Positions 53,458 to 63,829 of a DNA stretch of 64,000 bases are shown here, piece after piece (position 1 is the stretch's first letter; each line of letters opens with the position of its first letter). Location: contig CM074147.1 in NCBI GenBank assembly GCA_037178625.1, positions 124,001 through 188,000 of the forward strand, given 5' to 3'. Made by a program: the position numbers and the translations under genes. Source of the stretch: Skeletonema tropicum. Taxonomy: Eukaryota > Bacillariophyta > Thalassiosirophyceae > Thalassiosirales > Thalassiosiraceae. The notes under the pieces are model-generated. The model made no database searches. It worked only from the letters and a program-made list of their open reading frames with translations, and was not told the origin of the DNA.

Positions 53458-53778
53458 TTGTTGCTTCTTCAACGAAGATTGAAAAAGGCAAAACGTAACA
53501 CTGCAGCGAACACTCAGCAGCAGCAGAAGCCTATTGTTCCCAGGCAGAAGAAGAAACTGGATGGTTTCCTCGAAAAGACTCAATCAAAACTAACCATCAG
53601 CACCGCGGAGACACCATGCACTTCTTCTTTGAGTCAAAGCCTTCCTGCCAATCATTCTTTTGAGTATCAAATTTCAAAGATGCCGAGTCAGCAAAGTTTC
53701 GGCAATGACACCCATGGCAGCGGTAGTGGTAGTATGGAAGACTCTCTCACTGAATGGCTAAGTCTATGGTCAGCCTAG
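53458..53778 (+). CDS. Possible C-terminal exon, unknown
   Basis: 106 codons without an ATG start, opening just after TCTTCCAG, which could be a splice acceptor. Lys/Gln-rich start, then QKKKLDGFLEKTQ and a Ser-rich end with a GSGSGS run. No upstream exon could be identified. Low support. Confidence 0.2.
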   Translation: MLLLQRRLKKAKRNTAANTQQQQKPIVPRQKKKLDGFLEKTQSKLTISTAETPCTSSLSQSLPANHSFEYQISKMPSQQSFGNDTHGSGSGSMEDSLTEWLSLWSA

Positions 53779-53999
53779 CCACTTTTGCCCCTTTTGTTAG
53801 TTCTCAGTCACCACATACATTACACATACTTTTTATTCGCTCAAATTGCTGCTCTCAGTGAGCTGAATCTGAATCCGGAACGGGCTAAGTGCAAAATTGT
53901 AAAATGAAAAAGTTATACGCATTATAACTCACGCCTACCAAGTGCAAAGTCACAATCCGACTCAGTCATCTCCCATACAATACTGTATTCCTTGTTGTG

Positions 54000-55100
54000 T
54001 CAACTCTCGTAACTGCTTTGATTGTTTTGCCTTGGTCGAGTATACTCTCCCAAACTGGAAGATGCAGCTGCCGTCGTTCGTTGCTGTCTGTCAGATCCTG
54101 GTCGACTTCTTGCCACAGGATTGGAATCTCCAAGCATCTGCTGCATCTTGATCTTGAGTCCAGTATGGAGCAAAAGTTGATTATTTCGGACTGACGGCGT
54201 CAATGTTTTATTGACGCGATATTTGCGTTCATCAGAGTTCAAGCCCATCTTCTCGTACCATTGAACATATATTGCAACTTCGTTGTTTTGCACCTCGACA
54301 CCCATGTCATAACTTAATGCCGAGCCGGTCGTATTCCGAAGCACTCCTTGCCCACTCCAAGCAGGATTCGGCATCACCCGACCAAGCCAGATTGGTTGGT
54401 CAGGGTCTTCATTGCCATTAACGTCTTTGCCGTGAAATACAATCCATTCCCCGACAGTCAACTGCGCTCACACGTCGTTCAGTTCTGAACGTTCATGACG
54501 GATTTGTCCAGCAAGTTCAGCAACATTTCGGCCGGCTGTCTTCGTGCAAGCGTGTTTTGTGAATTTATATGCAGTATTATTTGCACCATGTCGACGGGAG
54601 AGAGATTTGCATCCTGCTATTTGATAGGGTGTCGAACTCCAGCCTGATGAGGGTTTGCTCAGCGCTATGCATCGTGGACACCAGCATGGCTTCTGAAGCA
54701 TATTAACTATACCTTTATTAGCAAAAGCACTCGATAGTGTTTCATTATTCCTTCCAGGGTGATAAACTTTTCGTTGAGTGGCCTCTCAATTGGCTTGTAG
54801 TCAAAAGTATTCAGAAAGAACTTGTACTTGTGTATGGGATTCTTGCCAAGCTTGCCAGCCAACTGCACATTTCTGTGCTCCCCTTTCTCGAAGTCGAAGT
54901 GATGCACAAGCGCATCATGCACATCTTTCACGTTTTTGACATAATGAGAGTCTGTGTAATCCAGCGGACCAGAGTCTGTAAAAGATACAATACATTGATC
55001 AATTTCACTCTTCCACCGTCCACCCACACCGATCCCATCATACTGTCCCGGAGTGCCGAAGTTGTAGATGTAGACGAAAGCAGTGCGTCAGAAGTAGGAA
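54000..55100 (-). pseudogene. Decayed transposon-type protein
   Basis: Minus-strand homology runs from FGTPGQYDGIGVGG through WKSEIDQCIVSFTDS and HYVKNVKDVHDALV. It changes frame near 54780 to YHPGRNNETLSSAF and KPCWCPRC, then meets an in-frame TGA at 54468 before resuming with GEWIVFHGKD, IWLGRV and NNEVAIYVQWYEKMG. The PG-x-DGIGG-type core, Cys pair and C-terminal module resemble transposon proteins common in stramenopiles. I cannot name the superfamily. At least one frameshift, one stop and a stop just upstream make it inactive. Confidence 0.55.
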
Positions 55101-56199
55101 CGTCTTTTATGGTGTTCAGCATCCTATTTATTTTATGGCATGACTTGTACCCCTTATCTTGCCATGGGGGTCGGTTGGTCGTTGGTCGTGTTGGTGAGGT
55201 GGAAGACTGTGTGTGGGGCTTTAGGTTATTTTAGACTGGTGGAAGATGAGAACCCTCCCGCGCCAAATTTGTATGAGTTCCTACGTACGTGGAAAACTAT
55301 TATTCCAATATTCATATCAAAACTAAGCTTAGCCCCTACGGATTTGAGCCCAGCTTGTTCCCAGCTTTTCAGATCTGTGCCCCACTTGTTCACAGCACCA
55401 ATATTCGCTGAGAACGAACATCCTGGCTAGCCTGACCATAGACTTAGCCTGATTCTTTTGCTACTTTTACTACATCGTCACAAGCAAGAGATGCGGCGGC
55501 ACTCTTCAAGGAATGACGTTCTATTTACGCGGTGAGCGCTGAGAACTCGGAACATCATGCCGATGATGAATGATGACACCACCCAGTAGGATGACAACAC
55601 CCACAATGATTACACCACCAAAAAAGAAGAGTTTCATTCTGATGAGACTTTCATCAGCCAAGTAGATGAAGAAAGTCAAGCAGAGAGTTATGCAGAAAGT
55701 CAAGCATCTCCAGATGCTCATAGATGGCACTCCGAGCGATCTGCTCTCAGGACAATACACTGTTGAATCATCAACTGATGTGAGATGATTCCGCTTAACC
55801 AACACATCCCAACACCTCCCGAGACAACGAGGACATCTCTTGCTCAATCTTTTTTGATTCTTCGGAGGAAATCATGTGCTCAAGTCTGTAGTTGAAAGGG
55901 CATCGACAGGAAACGATGAAGATGGAGAGTAAATGATGACAATTCTGAGTGTAGCAATGATAGCAGTTGCAGTGAAAAATCCGACTCAAGTGGAGAGACC
56001 AACAATTTAATTCCAAATGAACTCCTTCACTTCGACGGAGGAGTAACACAAGCTACAACGAACTGGACTTTCGATTCGTCCGAAGGAGGGACTGTGGACT
56101 CAGAGGAGTGAAGATTTCATGAAAACAAAATGCATTATAACTTATCCCTAGATACTTGTTGTCTGAGCAGGTTACTTTTTTGATTGATTTAAACTAATC
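55101..56199. other. Intergenic, no gene seen
   Basis: Short overlapping frames only. No terminal repeat or RNA gene was found. Confidence 0.4.
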
Positions 56200-56790
56200 T
56201 ACTCAATTTCAATCACATCGACATCGTCTGTGACCACCTTTGCCTTCTTTGCTTTGTTGCCCTCATCTTCGGTGCGCCAGACTTTCGTTTCTTTCCATTT
56301 GAGGATGCGGCAGCAGTGTCCTTCTTCGTGTCATCTTCAACGATGATCTCAATATCGTCATCATCATCATCCTCAGCTGCAGCAGGATCCTGAGCAACGT
56401 CATCTTTACCTTCAGAAGAATCAGCTGAAGTAGCCGCAGCAACAGGTTTCTTCCCTCCAATCTCAAACTTATCAATCTCTCCTCACGATCATCCAACTTT
56501 TCTGTGCCTTTGTCGTCATATCTGCCTTCATCATCCACTTATCTTTATGAGACACATTCTCACATCAACTTCCACAAATCCTGTGAATAATTCTCAATAT
56601 ACGAATAACACTTCCATGAGATACACCACATGACGGGTAAATTCACCAACTTTTTGGGTAGATTGATCGCATACTCCGCGAAGGATCAATATATCTTCAC
56701 CCTCTTCATTGACAATATCCCCTCCAACGAGAATTGTAGGTTCTTGAAATCCTAATTCCTTCGAATAGAGAGAGCCTGTGATTACCATCT
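56200..56790 (-). pseudogene. Gene remnant with acidic/lysine-rich tail
   Basis: On the minus strand, MVITGSLYSKELGFQEPTIL and DQSTQKVGEF lead to MEVLFVY, then a frame change gives YIENYSQDLWKLM. After a gap, a tail reads KPVAAATSADSSEGKDDVAQ and an Asp run with DIEIIVEDD, then another frame change to GNKAKKAKVVTDDVDVIEIE and a stop. The pieces are in order and protein-like but need at least two frame changes, so this is a decayed or poorly resolved gene. Family not recognised. Confidence 0.35.
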
Positions 56791-56939
56791 GAAGTTGGTT
56801 TTGTTAGCATTGTAGAAGGGACTTGATATCTCCATCCAAGAGTGATGACAAAGAGAGGAATTGTTACCACAAGCAAGCTAAGTAGAAATGTGATGATTTA
56901 GTGGTCATAGTGTAAATGAATCTAAAAATAAGTCTATAC

Positions 56940-59459
56940 TCATATCTCCTTAGTCCTAACAAAGATAGGTTTCCCTTTCTCATTATCGCCTCCGTCTCCC
57001 GTTGAACTCTGTGTAGATGCGCACTTCTTCTCCTCCTCCTCCTCTTCTTCTTCTTCTTCCTCGATACCTTCGGATATGGAATCCTGACGAGCCAGGCGAT
57101 TCTTCTTCACACCACCACCACCACCACCTTTTGCTGCTATAGCTATACTAACATCCACTATCCTTCCTCTACTGCTACTACTACTACGAGAAGATGAACC
57201 GTCAGAGGAAGCAACACTTTTTGATGGATGCGAGTCACTCATCAACGATGACATCTTACTACTACTAGCAGCAGTAGCATCGACTACTCCTCCTCCTCCT
57301 CCTCCTCCACTCCGTCCACTATTACTACTTCGACTACCACCGCCTGTACTACCACCATGACTACTCGAATAAACACCACCACCACCAATACCACCACCAC
57401 CACTGCCACCACCACTGCTGCCAATCTTCTGACCATTATTATTCTTCAATAGTCGATTCTCATGATACAATCGTTCATTCTCAATCTGCAATTCATTCAA
57501 TTGAGTCATCCATTCCCGTTCTTTTCGCTTGGTAGTGTCTATTTGTGACACTAGTGCCGATTGTAATTCGAGTACTTGGAGTTGTAATTTATTATTCTCG
57601 TTGTTGATGTTGCTGTTGCTGTTGCTGCTGCTGTTGTTAGTATTTCTTCGAGTTGGTTCCAGCTGATGCTGCTGTGATGATCGATGTAATTGCTGTGAAG
57701 TAGGGGTTGGTGTGGAAAGGAATGTTGTGGCAATCGCTGACTTTTCACGAGACCAACTTGTTGAGGTTGTTGATGATGACTGTCCCCCCCCCTGTTGTTG
57801 TTGATGAGATGAGAGGGTTTTCATGGATGTTTGTTGAGATGAGAGGTTAGAGGAGGATTGTACCGTGGATAAGGATGGTGGTACTTTTTGTTGTTGTACC
57901 TCTCCTCCTCCCCAGTTGTTGTTGTTGTTGTTGTTGGAATGTGCGGAGAAGGATGAAAAGAGGGACGTAGTAGATACTCGAAGTTGACGGAGGCTACTAC
58001 TGAGTAGATTCGATTCTTCAACTGTGTTATTATTGGATGATGACTGTTGTTGTAGCTCCTGATGATTCGACAACCCCCTCTGCGCACTTCTCATTCTTCT
58101 TCTTGATGATGAAGAAGTTATCAGCTGCTGTTGTTGTTCCTCCAACTCCTTCTTCTCACCAAGAGCCTTATTCAATTTCGAAGACAATTCATCAATCAAT
58201 TCACGTTGATTGGCAACTTCCAATTTTAATGCAATGATTGCATCAATGTCTTGATCGCTATACTCTTCGTGATCCCTGGTGCTGCTTGCTTTGGATGTAG
58301 TCGTATTTGATGTGACGAATGTCTGCTGTCGTCCCAGTGCCGTGAGAGGAACATCATGATGATGATGATCATGCTGGTGATGGTCATTCTTTCGTCCCGG
58401 AGGAAGAGTAGGAGGAGGTGATACTACTTCTCTACGTACCTCATTCCACAGTGATTCCTCAGTAGTATTCTCCATCATGTTCATGTTGTTGTCTCCATTC
58501 CTCATCATCATTCCTACCTGAGTCTGATGCTGCTGATTCACCTGCTGCTGATTCTGCTGCTCCATAGTAGTAGTGGTTCCCCCCTTAGTCCCATACAACC
58601 GTTGCCGATGATTCAACACACTACTCACCCCAAACGAAATATTCCCCAAACTATGCAAACTCCCCGAACTCTGAAAACTCCCTCTCATCTTATTATTCAT
58701 ACTCTTGGCCAAGGCGAGCATCTCATTCATGGCAGCCTGCATGGAATCCATTCCATTATTGTAGAGGTTGTCATTCGTGTTGGTCGTTTGGACTGTTTGA
58801 TCATCATCGTCGGTTTCTTCCCCATCTAAACAGTCGAAATTTAACATGGTGATTTCGGATGTGACACTTTGTCCTTCACCGCCGAAGCCGCCGGGTGGTT
58901 TGTTGCGAAAGCCTACGATTGAGGTTGGTGGAGCAGCAGCAGCAGCAGCTGCTGATGGTGCTTGTTGTTGTCTGTAGTTATACGTATCTCGATTGAGTGA
59001 TGCTGGCGGGACTTCGTAATGATGATGATGATGTGAGGATGACGGTGGAGCAGTAAGATCCGTGTTGGGTGGTAGTTCGGGATAGAAGCTTTGTTGAAAC
59101 CGAGGAATGCCGCCCCTCTTATTATTATTGTCAACTGCAGCAGCAGTTCCAGGTGGTGATCCACCTTTGGTACGGACTACTTGTACATCATGTGTCCTAT
59201 TGGAGACATAATTATGATCGGTAGTAGTATTATTGTTGGAGGGAGTAGTAGTGTTCGTGTTGTTGTATCCTAACTCTTCCCGTCGAAAGGAGCTGATTGC
59301 CATGGCCATGAAATTTTGTATTCCTCCTGCAGCTGGTGCTGGAAGACGATGATGTTGTTGCTCTTCAGCTGCTGTTGTTGATGTTGATGATGCTGCCATC
59401 CTATTATTATCGCTCTGATTTGTTGTCTCGGTCTCTCTGGGACTTTGTTGTTGACTCAT
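56940..59459 (-). CDS. Large low-complexity coiled-coil protein
   Basis: 839 residues, one exon, ATG at 59459. It is dominated by homopolymer and simple runs: Asn/Thr, His (HHHHH), Ala, Gln, Ser, Gly and a Glu run near the end (IEEEEEEEEEEE). Two coiled coils stand out, one at about residues 400-445 (IIALKLEVANQRELIDELSS) and one at about 640-695 (LQLQVLELQSALVSQIDTTK and NELQIENERLYHENRLLK). Between the N-terminal runs are non-repetitive segments, including SVTSEITMLNFDCLDGEETD. No signal peptide, membrane helix or enzyme motif. A scaffold or regulatory role is plausible but a guess. The trinucleotide runs make its length prone to change between strains. Confidence 0.65.
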   Translation of the reverse strand: MSQQQSPRETETTNQSDNNRMAASSTSTTAAEEQQHHRLPAPAAGGIQNFMAMAISSFRREELGYNNTNTTTPSNNNTTTDHNYVSNRTHDVQVVRTKGGSPPGTAAAVDNNNKRGGIPRFQQSFYPELPPNTDLTAPPSSSHHHHHYEVPPASLNRDTYNYRQQQAPSAAAAAAAPPTSIVGFRNKPPGGFGGEGQSVTSEITMLNFDCLDGEETDDDDQTVQTTNTNDNLYNNGMDSMQAAMNEMLALAKSMNNKMRGSFQSSGSLHSLGNISFGVSSVLNHRQRLYGTKGGTTTTMEQQNQQQVNQQHQTQVGMMMRNGDNNMNMMENTTEESLWNEVRREVVSPPPTLPPGRKNDHHQHDHHHHDVPLTALGRQQTFVTSNTTTSKASSTRDHEEYSDQDIDAIIALKLEVANQRELIDELSSKLNKALGEKKELEEQQQQLITSSSSRRRMRSAQRGLSNHQELQQQSSSNNNTVEESNLLSSSLRQLRVSTTSLFSSFSAHSNNNNNNNWGGGEVQQQKVPPSLSTVQSSSNLSSQQTSMKTLSSHQQQQGGGQSSSTTSTSWSREKSAIATTFLSTPTPTSQQLHRSSQQHQLEPTRRNTNNSSSNSNSNINNENNKLQLQVLELQSALVSQIDTTKRKEREWMTQLNELQIENERLYHENRLLKNNNGQKIGSSGGGSGGGGIGGGGVYSSSHGGSTGGGSRSSNSGRSGGGGGGGVVDATAASSSKMSSLMSDSHPSKSVASSDGSSSRSSSSSRGRIVDVSIAIAAKGGGGGGVKKNRLARQDSISEGIEEEEEEEEEEEKKCASTQSSTGDGGDNEKGKPIFVRTKEI

Positions 59460-59582
59460 TGGAGAGAGGCCTTACATGTATCCTACATATTGTATCCTTG
59501 ACTGCTTCCTCCAGTGTCCAGGAGCAGGAGTGTGTGCTCCGGGTTTTGTCGATTGCTGCATGCATGCACTGATGCAGGGTTC

Positions 59583-59657
59583 GGATCGGGTTCGCATGAT
59601 TAGAGAGGTCATAGAAACTTGTCGCTTTGGTTCGGATCGGGTTCGCATGATTAATAC
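59583..59657 (+). repeat. Short direct repeat
   Basis: GGTTCGGATCGGGTTCGCAT and the next five bases occur twice, about 50 bp apart, upstream of the gene at 59908 and of the divergent gene at 59459. Confidence 0.75.
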
Positions 59658-59907
59658 CCTCGATTAGGGTTTATTGTTGATTCAGAGGCCTATCGTATTG
59701 AAGAAGTAATACTTAAATACCGATGTGAGTGATGTATCTACCATAGTAAATCTACTAATTATTACTGCAGATTGGTGCGAACCCCCAGCGAACCTATATA
59801 CAAAACATCATAAAACAAATGAACGATGATAACGAACAAGGTCGAAGAAGAGAAGTAGTAAAGGAAGCGCAAACTAACACAAGATCCACACTACCTGAAC
59901 ACAGAGA

Positions 59908-60630
59908 ATGAATCCACCACGATCAATCAGCAACAGCGATTGCAACGATACCATGGGAGAGGATGACCACTTCAAGGCGCCGCCCACAACTTTTCTGCGG
60001 AAAGCGCGTAATAAAAAGGAGGTGGACGGAAAGATGATGGCAGAATACTCTTCTTCTTCGACCGACTTCTTATCATCATCATCATCACTATCATCGAGAC
60101 TCTATTCTTCCATGAAGCTCCCGACTGCATGTCTAAACGAGCGTGATGGCTGCGACGAGGCTGAGCTCATCGCCCGTGCAAAGCGATGTCAAGAAATACT
60201 GAGACTGTCAGAGCAGGCAGCGCTAGCTGAAGCTGAGAGAATTAGGATTGCCAACATCAAGCCGTTGGTGTGGGCGAAGCCTACGTTCGACATAGGCTCT
60301 TCTACCACATCTTCTGATACTACTGCTACAGCCGCTGAGGAGACGACGACACAAGGTGAAGAAAAGTTGGGAAAGCGAAAGGAACGTCAAGAAGAAGAAG
60401 AGGCAACGAACAATACTACCATGCAACACTATTCCTCTTATCATCAAGATCGGCTCTTCTCCAAACCAAGACGGATGTCGTCTCCTGAAAAAATGCAGTC
60501 CATTGTCGACTTTACCAACAAATGGATTCCATCTCCGAAGCGAAGGACTGCAGAGGAGACGGAAGAAGACGACTCGGAAGAAGAAGAAGAAGAAACGAAA
60601 TGTGATCGTGCTGCTTCTTTTTCTTCGTAA
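59908..60630 (+). CDS. Hypothetical charged protein
   Basis: 240 residues from the ATG at 59908. An N-terminal acidic patch and KAPPTTFLRKARNKKEVDGK lead to a Ser run. A helical segment, DEAELIARAKRCQEILRLSE, continues into AALAEAERIRIANIKPLVWA, probably the folded part. The rest is charged, with SPEKMQSIVDFTNKWIPSPK before an acidic Glu run and a Ser-rich end. No domain recognised. It is divergent from the large coiled-coil gene, about 450 bp away. Confidence 0.55.
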   Translation: MNPPRSISNSDCNDTMGEDDHFKAPPTTFLRKARNKKEVDGKMMAEYSSSSTDFLSSSSSLSSRLYSSMKLPTACLNERDGCDEAELIARAKRCQEILRLSEQAALAEAERIRIANIKPLVWAKPTFDIGSSTTSSDTTATAAEETTTQGEEKLGKRKERQEEEEATNNTTMQHYSSYHQDRLFSKPRRMSSPEKMQSIVDFTNKWIPSPKRRTAEETEEDDSEEEEEETKCDRAASFSS

Positions 60631-61708
60631 GATGAACTTAACAGCTGTTTCACATCTAAAACTGAACTGAATCTTGAGCAAGAAGCACCTCTTCTCTGGA
60701 TGTATGTTGTAAGAATAGGTGTTCTTAGCATCAGGTTTCGGCTCTCTTTTGTAACAAAGTGTCATGTGCTTCTTCTTCTCAATGTCAAACATTTGACGTT
60801 TGAAGTTGGGTTTCACATGTCAGAAAGTACATCTATGTAATATAAAAATAAAATAGCTTTTAGCAATAAGCATCTTCAATCACTTGTAGTATCTGCACCT
60901 AGCAGCAGCAGCATGAACGGTGTCTTCACTCCTCAATTGTGAGTGGTCCAAGTTTGCTCATACCGCCCCTGCCATTCTCTTTTGGTTGTTCATCCAACCA
61001 ATGCACTCATTGTAGTGTGTGGGGTTTTTGGTATCGGTCGTCTAGATAGTTTTAAGCATCCCACACCCAACCGTTTGACCAAACGGGGTATCAAAAACAT
61101 CTTCCATGTTCCCAACTTGCATCTCTAGAGATAGGGGTGTGGGTTTCTCATCGTGATTTAAACCCCACACATTTTTGGCACCACACCCGCAGTCTCACTG
61201 TTGTTGTCTGGAAGATTGCATCGGACCACCTCATTGTATCCCTTGAGCGCAGAGAAGGACAGAGGCGATGACGAGCAAGAACCAAGGCCAAGGTCCAGTG
61301 ATCGCACTTGATACTGGTGAGGGCCGCAGGCAAACAGCTTTCTCACGAAGCGTGAGAACTCACGATAGTCACGTGATCAGTGAAGTCCGCTCACGCGACC
61401 CTTCATCACACGTGACACGTGAAGAACCGTGAATTGACTCTCCTTAACCTCGTGCGTACATAAAGACTTTAAGACCCTCTGCCTTTTGGGAAGATGATAG
61501 CTTCCGCACATGACGACTAGAGAGTTAGGTCTAAGAATAAATAAATAAATACAAAGTTAATCAGATTAGATATCTCTATGATACTAACAGGGACCTGCTT
61601 CGGTACTACCTTACGGTACGGTCTTTTCTATTGCCGAATGGCTAGAGTTAGGTCTAAGAAACCTGTCCTTACCGAACTTAGACATGGAAATAGAGGACAC
61701 AACAATAA
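60631..61708. other. Intergenic with small repeats
   Basis: No gene seen. GAGTTAGGTCTAAGAA occurs twice (about 61520 and 61647). A cluster of TCACG and CACGTG motifs lies at 61344-61436. CCCACAC blocks at 61058, 61135 and 61166 lie in both orientations. Confidence 0.45.
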
Positions 61709-62637
61709 TTAACTGCGTCTTTGTTTCTTTGTGCTCCTATTCCACCAATCGTAATTTTCAAATCCTCCTTGTCCCTTTTGACCTACCTGGGGAAACGTGA
61801 TTGGAGAGCTCGAAGACCGTGATGCTTGAAACGGTGGAGGCTGAAGTGCTCCAATGTCGAAAGCATTGCCCCTCCTGAGGTCCTGAAGGCCTGTCTGGGT
61901 AGAGGGAGGAGACAGGGTTAGGGTTATTCTTCGTGATTCATTAGTGTAGGAATGGCGAGATGAATGCTGATTCATCCTCGAAAGCCTTTGTGATGGCAAT
62001 GCCGGTGTCTGATGAGGGTGGTTCTGCTGGGGATGATGGCCTTGCGAATGTCGACCCTCGCTATCAACACTTCCACTTCTGCCACCACTGATGATGGAAG
62101 AGACCCAATCCGAACTACTACCGAAGCTGCTGCTGCTGCTGGCGCTGCTGCGACGGCGTTCATTCCGCAGATGTGCAAGCTCCTTCTCCAACAACGCGAT
62201 CTTATGATCACGTCTTGACAGACGTCATGACAGAGGGACACAAGACCTTCCTTTTCTTGCTCAAGTCGCTCGCATCGACTCTTGAAGGCAATCACATCCT
62301 CGAGGACCGAATGATACTCGGATAGTTGCTCTCGCAAAAGGAACATCTTCTCCTTCACCTCCGCTTGAACTAACTCTTGCAAGCTGGCACGCAGTGTTTC
62401 ATATTCATCTCTCGTGAGTTCCTTGGCCGTATCTTCCTCCGAATGATGTATCTTTGGGAATGATTCTTCGAGTAACTCATTACGCCTCTCGGGTGAGAGT
62501 TGGGCCTTCTTCAACGCCCTATGCTTCAGAGCTTTGATGAGGCCTCGGCGGATTTCTTGCTCAGCGAGCTTATCATCGTCATCCGAGGTAGAGGCTGCGG
62601 ATGATGTTTTGGCAGGATGTCGTTGTTGTTCGTTCAT
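61709..62637 (-). pseudogene. Paralog of the 22356-23291 coiled-coil protein, frameshifted
   Basis: From the ATG at 62637 the frame follows its paralog: LSPERRNELLEESFPKI, VKEKMFLLREQLSEYHSVLE, then FKSRCERLEQEKEG. Near 62215-62225 homology moves by one base to DHKIALLEKELAHLRNER, DWVSSIISGG and a basic end (KKQRRS). The upstream stretch of the second frame holds a TGA, so the two parts cannot be one unshifted frame. The site has a near-repeat (GACGTC-GTCAAGACGTG) that could have slipped. It may be a young pseudogene or a sequence error. Confidence 0.75.
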
Positions 62638-62696
62638 TGAATCTAGTATGCTCTTTTTGAGTGAATGGCTCTCTATAATTGTCCACAGGTCTGTTA

Positions 62697-62785
62697 CATC
62701 GAATCCTTGGATTTCCGAATCCTAGGATTCCTGCTCCGAATCCTAGGATTCGATAAAACATGCCGTCCGAATCCTAGGATTCTGG
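62697..62785. repeat. Palindrome array 2 (short, inverted orientation)
   Basis: CGAATCCTAGGATTCG at 62737 with one-mismatch relatives at 62716 and 62768, plus a CCTTGG version. It begins CTGTTACATCGAATCC, the reverse complement of the end of arrays 1 and 3, so it is a truncated copy in the opposite direction. It lies about 60 bp upstream of the frameshifted coiled-coil paralog. Confidence 0.85.
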
Positions 62786-63539
62786 CAAGGGCTTGCTTGA
62801 AAAAGAACTCCACGATGATGAAGTAACGCCTACTAGAGAGGACTACTACTGCAGCAACAACATAGCAGATACTTACTTCACATTATTTTAGATTATTATT
62901 CCGACGATGTTCTCTCGACCGTTATTATTCTCGGCGCTACCATCGCCAATACACACGTCGACCGACATAATTTAATTTTCACATCCAGAGTACGCAATAA
63001 TCAGCACTCGAGATAGCCGACAACAACAAAGTCAATAACAACAAATGAGTTGTTATTCATGTACCATTCAATCATACGCTTCTAATGGATGTGCATGTCT
63101 TGGTAGTACATAATACAGAGTTTAAAGTATCAGATAGACTATGTTATTATTAATTGTTGGTATGTGATGTAAATTATTCGAAGTAATACTTGATAAATGT
63201 CATATTCCCCTCAATCTATCATTAATTGCATGTTATCGTAATAATGAATTTTTAATGCTTTTTTGATCGATATCTTCGCCGTTTGCATTGAATTGTAGTT
63301 GATTGTTGTGTTCGACGGAAACGAATAATTATGCAAAGTTTTTGTACCGTGCAGGCGACGTCGTGGCGTTTCCTTCCGCTCCAGATGACTAAGCCGTCGT
63401 CTTTAATCATATTAGAGGCGAGGGAGCGGGTTGGTTGCCTTTGTAATTACTTGATGCCCCTCCTTATCTACTGCTGCATAGCAGCGATATGTATCGTATC
63501 ATGGTCGGTCGAGGGTCGAGGTGTCTTCATCTTCGCCCA
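62786..63539. other. AT-rich spacer between palindrome arrays
   Basis: No gene or RNA seen. The frame at 63331-63672 runs into array 3 and is an artefact of the repeat. Confidence 0.45.
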
Positions 63540-63745
63540 TCAATCCAAGGATTCGATGGATCAGAGCCGGCGAATCCTAGGATTCGGAGCAGGAATCCTA
63601 GGATTCGGAGGCAGGAATCCTAGGATTCGGACAATCGAAGGATTCGATGTGCAGCCCCCTCACGAATCCTAGGATTCCGAAATCCAAGGATTCGCCGGTA
63701 TCGAATCCTAGGATTTTCAGAATCCTAGGATTCGATGTAACAGGT
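63540..63745. repeat. Palindrome array 3
   Basis: One perfect CGAATCCTAGGATTCG (63571) and five near copies (63592, 63614, 63663, 63702, 63720), with CCAAGG versions between. It begins ATCAATCCAAGGATTCG and ends GATTCGATGTAACAG as in array 1, with the same order of internal blocks. Confidence 0.88.
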
Positions 63746-63807
63746 CGGTGTTCGCGGTGTCACCCCCTGAAGACCCGGGCCGGATAATTAGGCTTTAGCA
63801 TAAGTAT

Positions 63808-63829
63808 GGTAGCGCGCTAGTGCGCTACC
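63808..63829. repeat. Short perfect hairpin
   Basis: GGTAGCGC, six-base loop GCTAGT, GCGCTACC. An isolated stem with no T tract or gene beside it. Confidence 0.6.

Noticed and set aside
61140..61346. Possible gene on the minus strand near CACGTG clusters.
   Set aside because: Two overlapping frames of about 60 codons, no motif, no start context. Left as intergenic.
63331..63672. Plus-strand frame of 113 codons ending in RILGFGAGILGFG.
   Set aside because: Its second half is array 3 and its first half has no motif or good context.
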